Shown here: in pieces, positions 18,561-27,704 of the stretch
Position numbering within the stretch: position 1 is the first letter of the stretch
How the letters are laid out: each line of letters begins with the position of its first letter
Source: DATKEU01 sp035544495
GTDB lineage: Bacteria > Myxococcota_A > Polyangia > Fen-1088
Assembly (NCBI GenBank): GCA_035544495.1
Contig: DATKEU010000533.1
Location: 1 to 29,470 of the forward strand
Reading direction: 5' to 3'
Length of the DNA stretch: 29,470 nt
Made by a program: the position numbers and the translations under genes
Notes under the pieces: generated by a model
The model's database searches: none
What the model was told of the DNA's origin: nothing
The model's input: only the letters and a program-made list of their open reading frames with translations

Positions 18561-19094
18561 AATCCGTTAAAGCGCTCGGTTTTGGGAGATCTCGCTGCAG
18601 AAACCGCGCGAGTGCAGGTTCTCTATCAGACCCGTTGAAAGCCCAGCAAGGCGAAACCGATGCACGTGCGAACCTGGCGAAGATCCGTCAAATTTCTTGC
18701 GAGCCGCGCATCCAATAGGCACCCGTGCGCGGCGGGCTCTCGGGCAAGACTGGCGTAAGCACGCGAGCTGACATGAAATTTTTTGAAACCACGCGGACAC
18801 CTTTCTGACACGCGCGCGTTTCACGGGTGTTTTTGTGCCGCGAACGCGCCAGCGCCCATGACATGCGGCTTTGCGCGATCGGTCAGCGCGAATCACGCGA
18901 AGTCCCGTCGGGGATTTCATTGATCAGCGACAAGCGCTGCAAATCTCCCGTCGAGAATGAGGGCGTGGAACATGAGCACGCTCGCGCGAAAAGCAATTCC
19001 AGGCGATCTCCGATCTGGCCTACAAGTCGTACCGATTTGTCGACTCGAACAATCGCGTCTCGGGACGCAGTGGGCGGCGACGGATCAGGCTCGG

Positions 19095-19123
19095 TTGACA
19101 GCGCGCAGGCGCCGGTGTATCTC
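19095..19123 (+). promoter_or_regulatory. Candidate rpmH operon promoter
   Basis: Perfect TTGACA (19095-19100), 17-base spacer, TATCTC (19118-19123, 3 of 6), 54 bases before the rpmH start. It would drive rpmH-rnpA-yidD-yidC. Confidence 0.55.
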
Positions 19124-19177
19124 CTTCGGCCTTTCGGCGCGGCGATCCGCGCCGGCAAGCTAGGCCGGAGGTAGCCC

Positions 19178-19327
19178 GTGAAGAGGACGTTTCAACCCCA
19201 TCGCAAGAGCCGCAAGCGGACGCACGGCTTTCGCAAGCGCATGAAGACGCCGGCCGGGCGCGAGGTGATTCGTCGCCGCCGCCGCAAAGGGCGCCGGCAG
19301 CTGACGGTCACCGTCGCCAAGAAGTAG
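19178..19327 (+). CDS. rpmH: 50S ribosomal protein L34
   Basis: A 49-residue basic protein beginning MKRTFQPHRKSRKRTHGFRK and ending TVTVAKK, with the R-K-rich middle MKTPAGREVIRRRRRKG, characteristic of L34. The start is a GTG with GGAGG six bases upstream. It opens the conserved order rpmH-rnpA-yidD-yidC, three bases before rnpA. Confidence 0.97.
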   Translation: MKRTFQPHRKSRKRTHGFRKRMKTPAGREVIRRRRRKGRRQLTVTVAKK

Positions 19328-19330
19328 CGT

Positions 19331-19708
19331 TTGCCCGCGTCGGGTCGGCGCGAGACGTTTCCGCACGCCCGCCGGGTCACGAGGCGGGCGGACTATCTGG
19401 CCATCCAGAACGGGGGCCGGCGCTTCGGCGGCGCGCACTACCTGCTCTTCGCGCGGCGGGCGGCGGCGGCCGGTCCCGGGGCGCCCAGCGTCAGCCGCGT
19501 GGGGATCACCGTGAGCAAGAAGGTCGGCAACGCCGTGGTCCGGAACCGCGTCAAGCGCTGGGTGCGCGAGAGCTGCCGCAAGCTGCTGCCGGCGCTGCCG
19601 CCGGGACTGGACCTGGTGGTGGTGGCCCGTCCTTCGGCGGCCGCGGCCGGCCTTCAGCCAACGGCGCAAGAACTTGCTAGCCTAGCTCGGCAGCTGGTCC
19701 GGCGATGA
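19331..19708 (+). CDS. rnpA: Ribonuclease P protein component
   Basis: Protein subunit of RNase P, which trims tRNA 5' leaders with the RnpB RNA (not found in this window). The 125-residue protein has FPHARRVTRRADYLAI and the family signature VGNAVVRNRVKRWVRE. The start is the TTG at 19331, three bases after the rpmH stop; no closer ATG or GTG matches the family N-terminus. The C-terminus overlaps the yidD ATG as ATGA. Confidence 0.94.
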   Translation: MPASGRRETFPHARRVTRRADYLAIQNGGRRFGGAHYLLFARRAAAAGPGAPSVSRVGITVSKKVGNAVVRNRVKRWVRESCRKLLPALPPGLDLVVVARPSAAAAGLQPTAQELASLARQLVRR

Positions 19709-19944
19709 AGACCATCCTTCTGTTTCTCATTCGAGTCTACCGGGCGGCGGTCTCGCCGCTCCTGGGTCCGCGCTGCCGTTTCGAGCCGAGCTGCTCGGCC
19801 TACGCGGAGGAGGCGCTGCGGACGCACGGCGTGGTCAAGGGCACGGGCCTGGCGCTGTGGCGTCTCGGGCGCTGTCATCCATTCGCGCGCGGTGGTATAG
19901 ACCCGGTGCCCCGGCACGTCGGTCCGGGCGGGGTTCACGACTAG
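19705..19944 (+). CDS. yidD: Membrane protein insertion efficiency factor YidD
   Basis: A 79-residue YidD that assists YidC-dependent insertion of inner-membrane proteins. It starts MKTILLFLIRVYRAAVSPLL, then CRFEPSCSAYAEEALRTHG with the conserved Cys-x(5)-Cys pattern, and LGRCHPFARGGIDPVP. The ATG overlaps the rnpA stop and yidC begins seven bases after its stop. Confidence 0.95.
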   Translation: MKTILLFLIRVYRAAVSPLLGPRCRFEPSCSAYAEEALRTHGVVKGTGLALWRLGRCHPFARGGIDPVPRHVGPGGVHD

Positions 19945-19951
19945 GGTTGGT

Positions 19952-21613
19952 ATGGAAAAGCGCGTCGTCATCGCCATCGTCATCTGCATGGGGATCTTGT
20001 TCGCCTGGACCAAGTTCTTCCCACAGCCACAACCGCCGCCGGTAGCCAGCAACGCGCCGACGTCGACGCCGCCGGGCGGGTCGGCGCGGGAAGCGTCGCC
20101 AGCGGCGGGGGCACCCGCGGGAAGCCCGTCCCTGGCGGCCCCGCCAACGAACGCGCCCGCCGCCAATCGCCCCGAGGAGACGGTCGAGCTGGTCACGCCC
20201 GCGGTGAGCTTCCTGCTGTCGAGCGAGGGGGGCACCTTGCGGCAAGCCCAGCTGCGCGAGCCGAAGTATCTCCTGCGCAAGGGTGACCCCGGCAGCGGCC
20301 TCAAGCTCATCAACACGGGCGAGGCGCGCTTCGCGCCGCTGCGGACCGAGTTTCCCGGCTCGAAGTTCGCGACGCCGGCGGATGGCGCCTGGACCGTCAG
20401 CCGGCCGGCGCCCGACGCCGTGGCGTTCGAAGCGGTGGCCGACGGCGTGCGCATCGAGAAGCGCTATCGCATCGAGCCGCAGTCGTATCGCCTGCTCCTG
20501 GACGTCACGGTCGAGAACCAGGGCGATAAGCCCTTGGACCATCACCTGGCGATGCACGTCTTCGGCCACCAGAACCCGGACCAGCGCGGCGGCAGCTTCT
20601 TATCCGGCAGCTCGGCGAACCCGGCATCGATCATCTGCGAGGTCGGCGAGAAGGCCGAGCGCGAGTCGGTCGAGAAGCTGGCCAAGGACAAGCTGGAGAA
20701 GGGGGGCAACGTCCGCTGGGTGGCGGCCGACGACAAGTTCTTCCTGGTCGCTGCCTTGCCTCTGCCCGAGTCGCCTCCCCGGGATCGGCTGTGCACGGGG
20801 ACGGCGCCGGCGACCGATATCGGTGACGGCGCGCTGACCTTCGCCGAGCGGACGGTGGCGCCGCACGCGTCGACCACCTACGCCTTCGTCGTCTACGCCG
20901 GACCGAAGGTGCTGACGGAGCTGGAGCAGGTGCGGCCCGGCGGCGAGGACGTCCGCCTCAGCGACGCGGTCGACGTCAACCTGGCGTTCCTGTCGCGTCC
21001 GATCCTTTCGTTGCTGAAGTTCTTCTACTCGTTCACCGGCAACTGGGGCGTGGCGATCATCCTCCTCACGATCTTCATTCGCCTTCTGACCTTCTATCCG
21101 ACGCAGCGATCGCTGTTGTCGGCGAAGAAGATGCAACGGCTGGCGCCCAAGATGAACGCCATCCGCAAGAAGTACGAGAACGACAAGCAGCGGCAGTCGA
21201 TCGAGACCATGAACCTGTACAAGGCGCACGGCGTGTCGCCGCTGGGCGGCTGCTTGCCGAGCTTGATCCAGATGCCGATCTGGATCGCGCTCTACTCGAC
21301 GCTGAACTACGCGGTCGAGCTGTACCGGTCGCCGTTCGCGCTGCACATCCACGACCTGACGGCGAAGGATCCGTACTACATCACGCCGCTGTTGATGGGC
21401 GGCGTGATGTTCCTGCAGATGCGCATGTCGCCCGCGTCGCCCGACAGCCAGCAGCAGGCGATGATGTCGATCATGATGCCGGTCATGTTCACGGCGTTCT
21501 CCCTGGTGCTGCCCTCGGGACTGGCGCTCTACATGCTGACCAGCTACCTGATTGGCATCTTGCAGCAGCTTTACATCAACCACCTCGACCGCAAGTCGGG
21601 CGCGACGACTTAG
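19952..21613 (+). CDS. yidC: Membrane protein insertase YidC
   Basis: Inserts and folds inner-membrane proteins with or without SecYEG. The 553-residue protein has an N-terminal membrane segment (VVIAIVICMGILFAW), a Pro/Ala-rich linker, the large periplasmic beta domain of Gram-negative YidC, and the C-terminal 60KD_IMP domain from about residue 350 (FFYSFTGNWGVAIILLTIFI, then LGGCLPSLIQMPIWIALY and the final LYMLTSYLIGILQQLYI). An Arg in TIFIRLLTF corresponds to the conserved groove Arg. The long periplasmic domain indicates a diderm cell. Confidence 0.96.
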   Translation: MEKRVVIAIVICMGILFAWTKFFPQPQPPPVASNAPTSTPPGGSAREASPAAGAPAGSPSLAAPPTNAPAANRPEETVELVTPAVSFLLSSEGGTLRQAQLREPKYLLRKGDPGSGLKLINTGEARFAPLRTEFPGSKFATPADGAWTVSRPAPDAVAFEAVADGVRIEKRYRIEPQSYRLLLDVTVENQGDKPLDHHLAMHVFGHQNPDQRGGSFLSGSSANPASIICEVGEKAERESVEKLAKDKLEKGGNVRWVAADDKFFLVAALPLPESPPRDRLCTGTAPATDIGDGALTFAERTVAPHASTTYAFVVYAGPKVLTELEQVRPGGEDVRLSDAVDVNLAFLSRPILSLLKFFYSFTGNWGVAIILLTIFIRLLTFYPTQRSLLSAKKMQRLAPKMNAIRKKYENDKQRQSIETMNLYKAHGVSPLGGCLPSLIQMPIWIALYSTLNYAVELYRSPFALHIHDLTAKDPYYITPLLMGGVMFLQMRMSPASPDSQQQAMMSIMMPVMFTAFSLVLPSGLALYMLTSYLIGILQQLYINHLDRKSGATT

Positions 21614-21671
21614 CCGAGCGTGGGTCTCGCCGCGCGCGACGGGCGCCAATTATCCGTGGTATTTTGCGTGC

Positions 21672-21896
21672 ATGAGTGAGCGGCTCGAGGAGCTGGGGCG
21701 CGCGCTGACGGATTCGCGGCGGCGCCTGGAGGCGGTGGCGGGGCGGCTGGCGTCGCTGCGCGCGCTGGTGGAGGGGGAGGAGGCGAGTGCCCGCGCACCC
21801 GTGCCGTTCGAGGACGAGGCCGGCGACGAGTCGGGTCCCGTCGACGAGTCCGAGCTCGACTTCGAGCCGCTGGACGATCCCGAGAGCCGGAGATGA
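21672..21896 (+). CDS. Small hypothetical protein, helical N-terminus and acidic tail
   Basis: A 74-residue protein starting MSERLEELGRALTDSRRRLE, likely a short amphipathic helix or coiled coil, followed by an Asp/Glu/Ser/Pro-rich tail. I recognise no family. The open frame continues upstream into yidC, but the ATG at 21672 is sensible: TATTTT preceded by TGG (an extended -10) lies six bases before it. Its TGA overlaps the ATG of the next gene, indicating translational coupling and supporting a real gene. Confidence 0.65.
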   Translation: MSERLEELGRALTDSRRRLEAVAGRLASLRALVEGEEASARAPVPFEDEAGDESGPVDESELDFEPLDDPESRR

Positions 21897-22492
21897 AGCT
21901 CTATCTCCACAGCGGCGACGCTGACGAGATCAGGCACGAGCAGCGGCGCGGGGTGATGAGCGGGGTCACCGTCGACGAATCCGGCCGGGCCGGGCAAGGG
22001 ATCGAGCGGCGACTGGACTGGCTGGCGGCGATCGCGGCCGCCGCCCACGGGCCGACGTGCGTGACCGTCGAGACGGCCGAGCCGGAGGGGATGGTTCGCG
22101 AGGCGGTGGCCCTGGCGGGCCTCGGCGCCAACGTCGTCGTCGGCTTGCCGCCGACGCCGGGCGGGTTGCAGGCGATCGCGGCGTGCGCGCCCCGGGGAAT
22201 CCGTATTCAGCTGCGCGGCTATCGTTCGATGACCGACATCGAGCTGGGGGCGCGGGCGGGGGCGCAGTGGTTCACGCCGGCTCTGGACGCGGCGGCGAGC
22301 GCGTTCGACGTGGCGGAGATGGTGCGCGTCGCGGTGGGCGCGCTCCGGACCTATGCGCGGTCGGCGCCGGTGCTGGCCGGCCCGCTTCAAACCCGCGAGC
22401 AGGCGGTCGAGGCGGGGCTGGCCGGAGCGGAGGTGGCCAGCGTCGGCCTGGCCCTTCTGCAAGGCGTGCGCGGGTCCGCGCCGCCCCTCTAG
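21893..22492 (+). CDS. Transaldolase/F6P-aldolase-fold protein lacking catalytic residues
   Basis: A 199-residue protein aligned along its length with small TalC/FSA-type transaldolases: MKLYLHSGDADEIRHEQRRG matches the MKxFxDTAxxxEI start, GMVREAVALAGLGANVVVGLP matches the central strand, and GLQAIAACAPRGIRIQL the next helix and strand. The residues that make the enzyme work differ: His6 for the conserved Asp, VDES (27-30) for TNPS, and Gly84 where the Schiff-base Lys (VVxKIP) should be. It is therefore probably a pseudoenzyme or has another chemistry. Coupled to the small acidic protein upstream (ATGA) and 23 bases before trmB. Confidence 0.72.
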   Translation: MKLYLHSGDADEIRHEQRRGVMSGVTVDESGRAGQGIERRLDWLAAIAAAAHGPTCVTVETAEPEGMVREAVALAGLGANVVVGLPPTPGGLQAIAACAPRGIRIQLRGYRSMTDIELGARAGAQWFTPALDAAASAFDVAEMVRVAVGALRTYARSAPVLAGPLQTREQAVEAGLAGAEVASVGLALLQGVRGSAPPL

Positions 22493-22515
22493 CCCAACCG
22501 GGGCCGCCGCCGCGC

Positions 22516-23133
22516 ATGCGCCGCATTCGCCAGCACGTCAACCCGCTGAAATCCGACCTGCTGGAGATCGACGTGCCGCGCGTCGAAGCGCCGGCCGGGC
22601 TGGCGCTGGAGGTCGAGCTGGGATCGGCGGAGGCGCACTTCCTGATGGATCGGGCGCGGGCCGACGCCGGCGTCTTCGCCGTCGGCATCGAGATCCGGCG
22701 CGAGGTGGTGGCGCGGGCGAACCGGGCCTGCGCGGCGGCCGGGCTTGGGCGGGTGCGCAGCGTGTTCGCCAACATGTCGGTGGACATGCCGCGCCTGTTC
22801 GCTCCCCGGTCGGTGCGGCGGTTCTTCCTGAATTTTCCCGATCCGTGGTGGAAGTCGCGCCAGCACAAGCGGCGCGTGGTGGGGCCCGGCCTTTGCGGCG
22901 ACATGGTGCAAGCGCTGGCGGCGGGCGGGGAGATCTTCGTGCAGACCGACATCTTCGCCATCGCACTCGAGGCGCTGGCGGCGCTGGAGGGCGAGCCGAG
23001 CGGACGCCTGCGCAACAGCGCCGGCCCCTGGAGCTTTCAGCGCGACAACCCGTTCGGCGCCTGCTCGCGGCGCGAGCGCCAGTGCCTGGACGAGGGCACG
23101 GCCATCTGGCGGCTGCTGTTCGTGGGAACGTGA
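22516..23133 (+). CDS. trmB: tRNA (guanine46-N7)-methyltransferase TrmB
   Basis: Methylates G46 in the tRNA variable loop using SAM. From the ATG at 22516 the protein has 205 residues, with LALEVELGSAEAHFLM for the SAM-binding start, VGIEIRREVVARAN, and the family signature FLNFPDPWWKSRQHKRR. The frame is open upstream into the previous gene, but similarity begins at this ATG. No strong Shine-Dalgarno is visible. A 94-base gap to dapA follows. Confidence 0.92.
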   Translation: MRRIRQHVNPLKSDLLEIDVPRVEAPAGLALEVELGSAEAHFLMDRARADAGVFAVGIEIRREVVARANRACAAAGLGRVRSVFANMSVDMPRLFAPRSVRRFFLNFPDPWWKSRQHKRRVVGPGLCGDMVQALAAGGEIFVQTDIFAIALEALAALEGEPSGRLRNSAGPWSFQRDNPFGACSRRERQCLDEGTAIWRLLFVGT

Positions 23134-23227
23134 TGGCCAGCGCCAAAATGGTTTTTCGACTTTGACAATCGCGGGCGCCCAAGCAAGAACTTGGTCGCGT
23201 TCACCAACGGAAAAAAAGGACCGGCGG

Positions 23228-24136
23228 ATGTCATCGCGAGAGAAGAGCCCGAAGAGATTCTCGGGAGTGTGGCTGCCCATCGTCACGCCGTTTCTCGACG
23301 GCGAGATCGACTACGTGAGCTACGAGCGACTCGTCGAGCACTATATCCAGCGCGGAGTTCACGGCATCATCCCGGTCGGGACCACCGGGGAGAGCCCCAC
23401 CATCGACGAGGCGGAGGTCGACCAGCTGGTCGAGCGAACGATCGCGACGGTGGCGGGTCGCGTGCCGATCGTCGTCGGCGTGGGCGGCAACGATACGCGC
23501 AAGGTGGTCAAGGCCGTGGAGCGCCTGGAGCGTCACGCCGTTCAGGGAATCCTGTCGGTGTGCCCGTACTACAGCAAGCCGAGCCAGGACGGCCTGCGCG
23601 AGCATTTCACGCGCATCGCCGCGGCCACCGATCGGCCGATCCTCATCTACAACATCCCGTACCGCACGGGGGTCAATCTCGCCAACGAGACGCTGCTGGC
23701 GCTGGCCGAATTGCCGAACATCGCGGGCGTCAAGGATTCGTCGGGCAACGTGCAGCAGTCGCTGGAGCTGCTGCGGCGGCGGCCGAGCGGCTTCGCGGTG
23801 CTCACCGGCGAGGACGCCTACTTCTACACGATGCTGGCCAACGGCGCCGAGGGCGGGATCCTCGCCTCGCTGCACCTCGAGACGGCGCGCTTCGGCGAGG
23901 TTCACGCGCGCATGGCGGCCAACGACCATCTCGGGGCGCGCGCGGCGTGGGCGTCGCTCGAAGCGCTCATCCCGTTGCTGTTCCAGGAGCCGAACCCGAT
24001 GCCTGTGAAGCACTGTCTGTGGCGGCAGGGACTGCTGCGGTCGCCCGAGTGCCGGCTGCCTCTGACCCGCGTGTCCGAGGCGCTGGCGCGCCAGCTGGAC
24101 GCCGTTGCAAGACCACGGGCGGCCGAAGCGGCCTGA
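23228..24136 (+). CDS. dapA: 4-hydroxy-tetrahydrodipicolinate synthase DapA
   Basis: Condenses pyruvate and aspartate semialdehyde in the diaminopimelate/lysine pathway. The 302-residue protein has GTTGESPT (51-58), CPYYSKPSQDG, YNIPYRTG with Tyr141 and Arg146, and Lys169 in GVKDSSGN as the Schiff-base lysine. The ATG at 23228 follows AAGGA; the frame is open to 23162 but the extra residues are not conserved. A TTGACA at 23162-23167 could be a -35, but no good -10 follows. It converges on uvrB with six bases between stops. N-acetylneuraminate lyase is less likely given GTTGE and YxxPxRTG. Confidence 0.93.
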   Translation: MSSREKSPKRFSGVWLPIVTPFLDGEIDYVSYERLVEHYIQRGVHGIIPVGTTGESPTIDEAEVDQLVERTIATVAGRVPIVVGVGGNDTRKVVKAVERLERHAVQGILSVCPYYSKPSQDGLREHFTRIAAATDRPILIYNIPYRTGVNLANETLLALAELPNIAGVKDSSGNVQQSLELLRRRPSGFAVLTGEDAYFYTMLANGAEGGILASLHLETARFGEVHARMAANDHLGARAAWASLEALIPLLFQEPNPMPVKHCLWRQGLLRSPECRLPLTRVSEALARQLDAVARPRAAEAA

Positions 24137-24142
24137 GCACCC

Positions 24143-26143
<2,001 letters not shown>

Positions 26144-26161
26144 GGCGGTATAGTGTACGCG
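26144..26161. promoter_or_regulatory. 18-bp divergent intergenic uvrB/thiE with opposed -10-like boxes
   Basis: The plus strand has TATAGT (26149-26154), seven bases before the thiE ATG. The minus strand has TACACT (26152-26157), eight bases before the uvrB TTG. No Shine-Dalgarno sits before either start, so both could be leaderless. The 7-mer ATAGTGT is shared with the amgK-like/rsmG gap. No -35 is evident. Confidence 0.4.
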
Positions 26162-26797
26162 ATGCCGATACGCGGGTACTACGCGATCGTCGACGCCGCG
26201 CCGGCGGCGCTGGCGGACACGGAGACGCTGGTCCGGCGCGCGCAGGCGCTGCTGGCGGCGGGGCCCTGCTGCCTGCAGCTGCGCGCCAAGGGCGCCGACG
26301 CGGCGGCGATGCGCGACGCCGCCCGGGCGCTGCTGCCGGTCTGCCGCGCCGCCGGCGTTCCGTTCTGCGTGAACGATCGCCTGGACGTCGCGCTGGCGGT
26401 GGGAGCTGACGTCGTCCATCTGGGCCAGGACGACTTACCGCTCGCGGAGGCGCGCGCGGCGCTGCGCGCGGCCGGCCGGTCGATCGTCGTCGGGATCTCG
26501 ACCCACAACCTGGCGCAGGCGCTGGCCAGCGAAGGGGCCGACTACATCGGCTTCGGTCCCGTGTTCACCACGCGCAGCAAGGAAAACCCCGATCCGACCG
26601 TCGGGCTGGCGGCGCTGGCCCAGGTCGCGCGCGCGGTGCCGGTCCCCGTGGTGGCGATCGGCGGCATCACGCTGGAGCGGATCGCCGCCGTGGCGGAGGC
26701 CGGCGCGGCGGCGGCGGCGGTGATCGCTGCCGTCGACCAGGCGCCCGATCCCACCGCCGCCGGGCGGACGATCGCGGCGGCATTTCGGCGGCCGTAG
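26162..26797 (+). CDS. thiE: Thiamine phosphate synthase ThiE
   Basis: Joins HMP-pyrophosphate and thiazole phosphate to make thiamine phosphate. From the ATG at 26162 the protein has 211 residues, beginning MPIRGYYAIVDAAP, with QLRAKGADAAAM, VNDRLDVALAVGADVVHLGQ, GISTHNLAQA, YIGFGPVFTTRSKENP and VAIGGIT, the phosphate and pyrophosphate sites of the TIM barrel. The frame extends far upstream antisense to uvrB and is spurious there. Other thi genes are absent and no TPP riboswitch fits in the 18-bp gap. Confidence 0.94.
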   Translation: MPIRGYYAIVDAAPAALADTETLVRRAQALLAAGPCCLQLRAKGADAAAMRDAARALLPVCRAAGVPFCVNDRLDVALAVGADVVHLGQDDLPLAEARAALRAAGRSIVVGISTHNLAQALASEGADYIGFGPVFTTRSKENPDPTVGLAALAQVARAVPVPVVAIGGITLERIAAVAEAGAAAAAVIAAVDQAPDPTAAGRTIAAAFRRP

Positions 26798-26812
26798 AAA
26801 ACGACACGCGCA

Positions 26813-26835
26813 CCAGCCTGTGCCGCCCGGGCTGG
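26813..26835. terminator. Hairpin between convergent thiE and cpoB-like gene
   Basis: CCAGCC (26813-26818) and GGCTGG (26830-26835) with an 11-base loop, in a 40-base convergent gap. No U tract; possibly a bidirectional terminator. Confidence 0.35.
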
Positions 26836-26837
26836 CG

Positions 26838-27704
26838 TCAGCTGGTGCAGGCGCTCTTCGGCAGGCGGGCCAGCTGCTTGATCTGGTTCTTCGCCTCGGT
26901 GGCGCGCGGCGAGCGCGGGTAGCGCTTCACCAGATCCGAGAGCAGCGCCCGCGCGTCGGTGCAGAACTTCAGCTGGATGAACGCCGACGACAGCTGCCAC
27001 ATCGCCTCCGGCACCTCGGGCGAGCGCGGGTAGACGTCCAGCACCTTCTGGAACTCGGCGGCGGCGTTCGGGTACTTGCTCTCGGCGACGAACGACTGCC
27101 CGATGGCCAGGTACGCCTGCGAGGCGCGCGGGTCCTGCGGAAAGCGCTGGATGAAGACGCGGTAGAAACGCCGCCCCTCGTCGCGCTGCCCGCCGTTGAG
27201 GCGCGCCGCCGCCTGCTGCCAGAGCGTGTCCTTGTCGTCGGGCAGCGCGGGCGCCACCTTGTCGACGATCTTGGTCTGCGTCTGCTCCAGGGCGGCCAGC
27301 CGGGCCTCCAGGTGGCCGCGGTCGTCGTTCGCCTGGCGGTCGCGCTGCTCCTGGGCGTGGGAGATCTCCTCGATGCGCCCCTGCAGCGTGGCGATGTCCG
27401 CCTCGGACTTGGCCGCCTTGGCCCCCACGTCGGCCGAGTTGCGCGTCAGGAGCGCCGTCGCCTGATCCAGCACCTTGCGCAGGCGGGCCACCTGTTCCTT
27501 GTACTCGGCGTCGCGCTTGTCGATGTCGTCCAGGCGCGTGCGCAGGTCGGCCAGCTGGGCCTTCATCTTGTCGCCCTCGCCGCTGGTCACGCAGCCGGCG
27601 GGCAAGGCGGCGACGCCCGCCAGCGCGATCAAGCACAGCCAGCGCGCGCGGCGATGGGCCCGGGCCCGCGCCCGGCGGGCGTCATCGCCAGCTGAAGTCG
27701 ACAC
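26838..27704 (-). CDS. CpoB/YbgF-like lipoprotein with coiled coil and TPRs
   Basis: A 288-residue exported protein. The GTG at 27704 gives a basic N-terminus, then LCLIALAGVAALPAGC, a signal peptide with a lipobox (Cys38). A coiled coil follows (about 45-150, LADLRTRLDDIDKRDAEYKE), then TPR-like repeats to the end (AYLAIGQSFVAESKYPNAAA, VLDVYPRSPEVPEAMWQLSS), as in CpoB/YbgF, the periplasmic partner of Tol-Pal that coordinates outer-membrane constriction with peptidoglycan synthesis. E. coli CpoB is soluble, so the lipobox is a difference. Its start overlaps the Pal-like stop by 23 bases; AGGATC lies just upstream. An ATG at 27731 would also be in frame. Confidence 0.78.
   Translation of the reverse strand: MSTSAGDDARRARARAHRRARWLCLIALAGVAALPAGCVTSGEGDKMKAQLADLRTRLDDIDKRDAEYKEQVARLRKVLDQATALLTRNSADVGAKAAKSEADIATLQGRIEEISHAQEQRDRQANDDRGHLEARLAALEQTQTKIVDKVAPALPDDKDTLWQQAAARLNGGQRDEGRRFYRVFIQRFPQDPRASQAYLAIGQSFVAESKYPNAAAEFQKVLDVYPRSPEVPEAMWQLSSAFIQLKFCTDARALLSDLVKRYPRSPRATEAKNQIKQLARLPKSACTS

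Larger units (their letters stand above)
18437..19177. other. Non-coding dnaA-rpmH intergenic region
   Basis: About 740 bases between divergent dnaA and rpmH. Open frames here (for example 18567-18920 minus and 18827-19174 plus) have no family resemblance, and composition is less GC-rich than neighbouring genes. It holds two DnaA boxes, a hairpin and the rpmH promoter. About 530 bases (18561-19094) show nothing I can name; I looked for tRNA, SRP RNA and small genes. In several proteobacteria this interval is the oriC. Confidence 0.6.

Noticed and set aside
18567..18920. 117-residue minus-strand ORF upstream of dnaA
   Set aside because: No ribosome binding site, no coupling, mixed composition with no recognisable domain; overlaps other equally poor frames.
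18827..19174. 115-residue plus-strand ORF before rpmH
   Set aside because: Composition is not gene-like and it overlaps the rpmH promoter and leader.
23162..23227. N-terminal extension of DapA
   Set aside because: The Shine-Dalgarno AAGGA fits the ATG at 23228, and the family N-terminus begins there.
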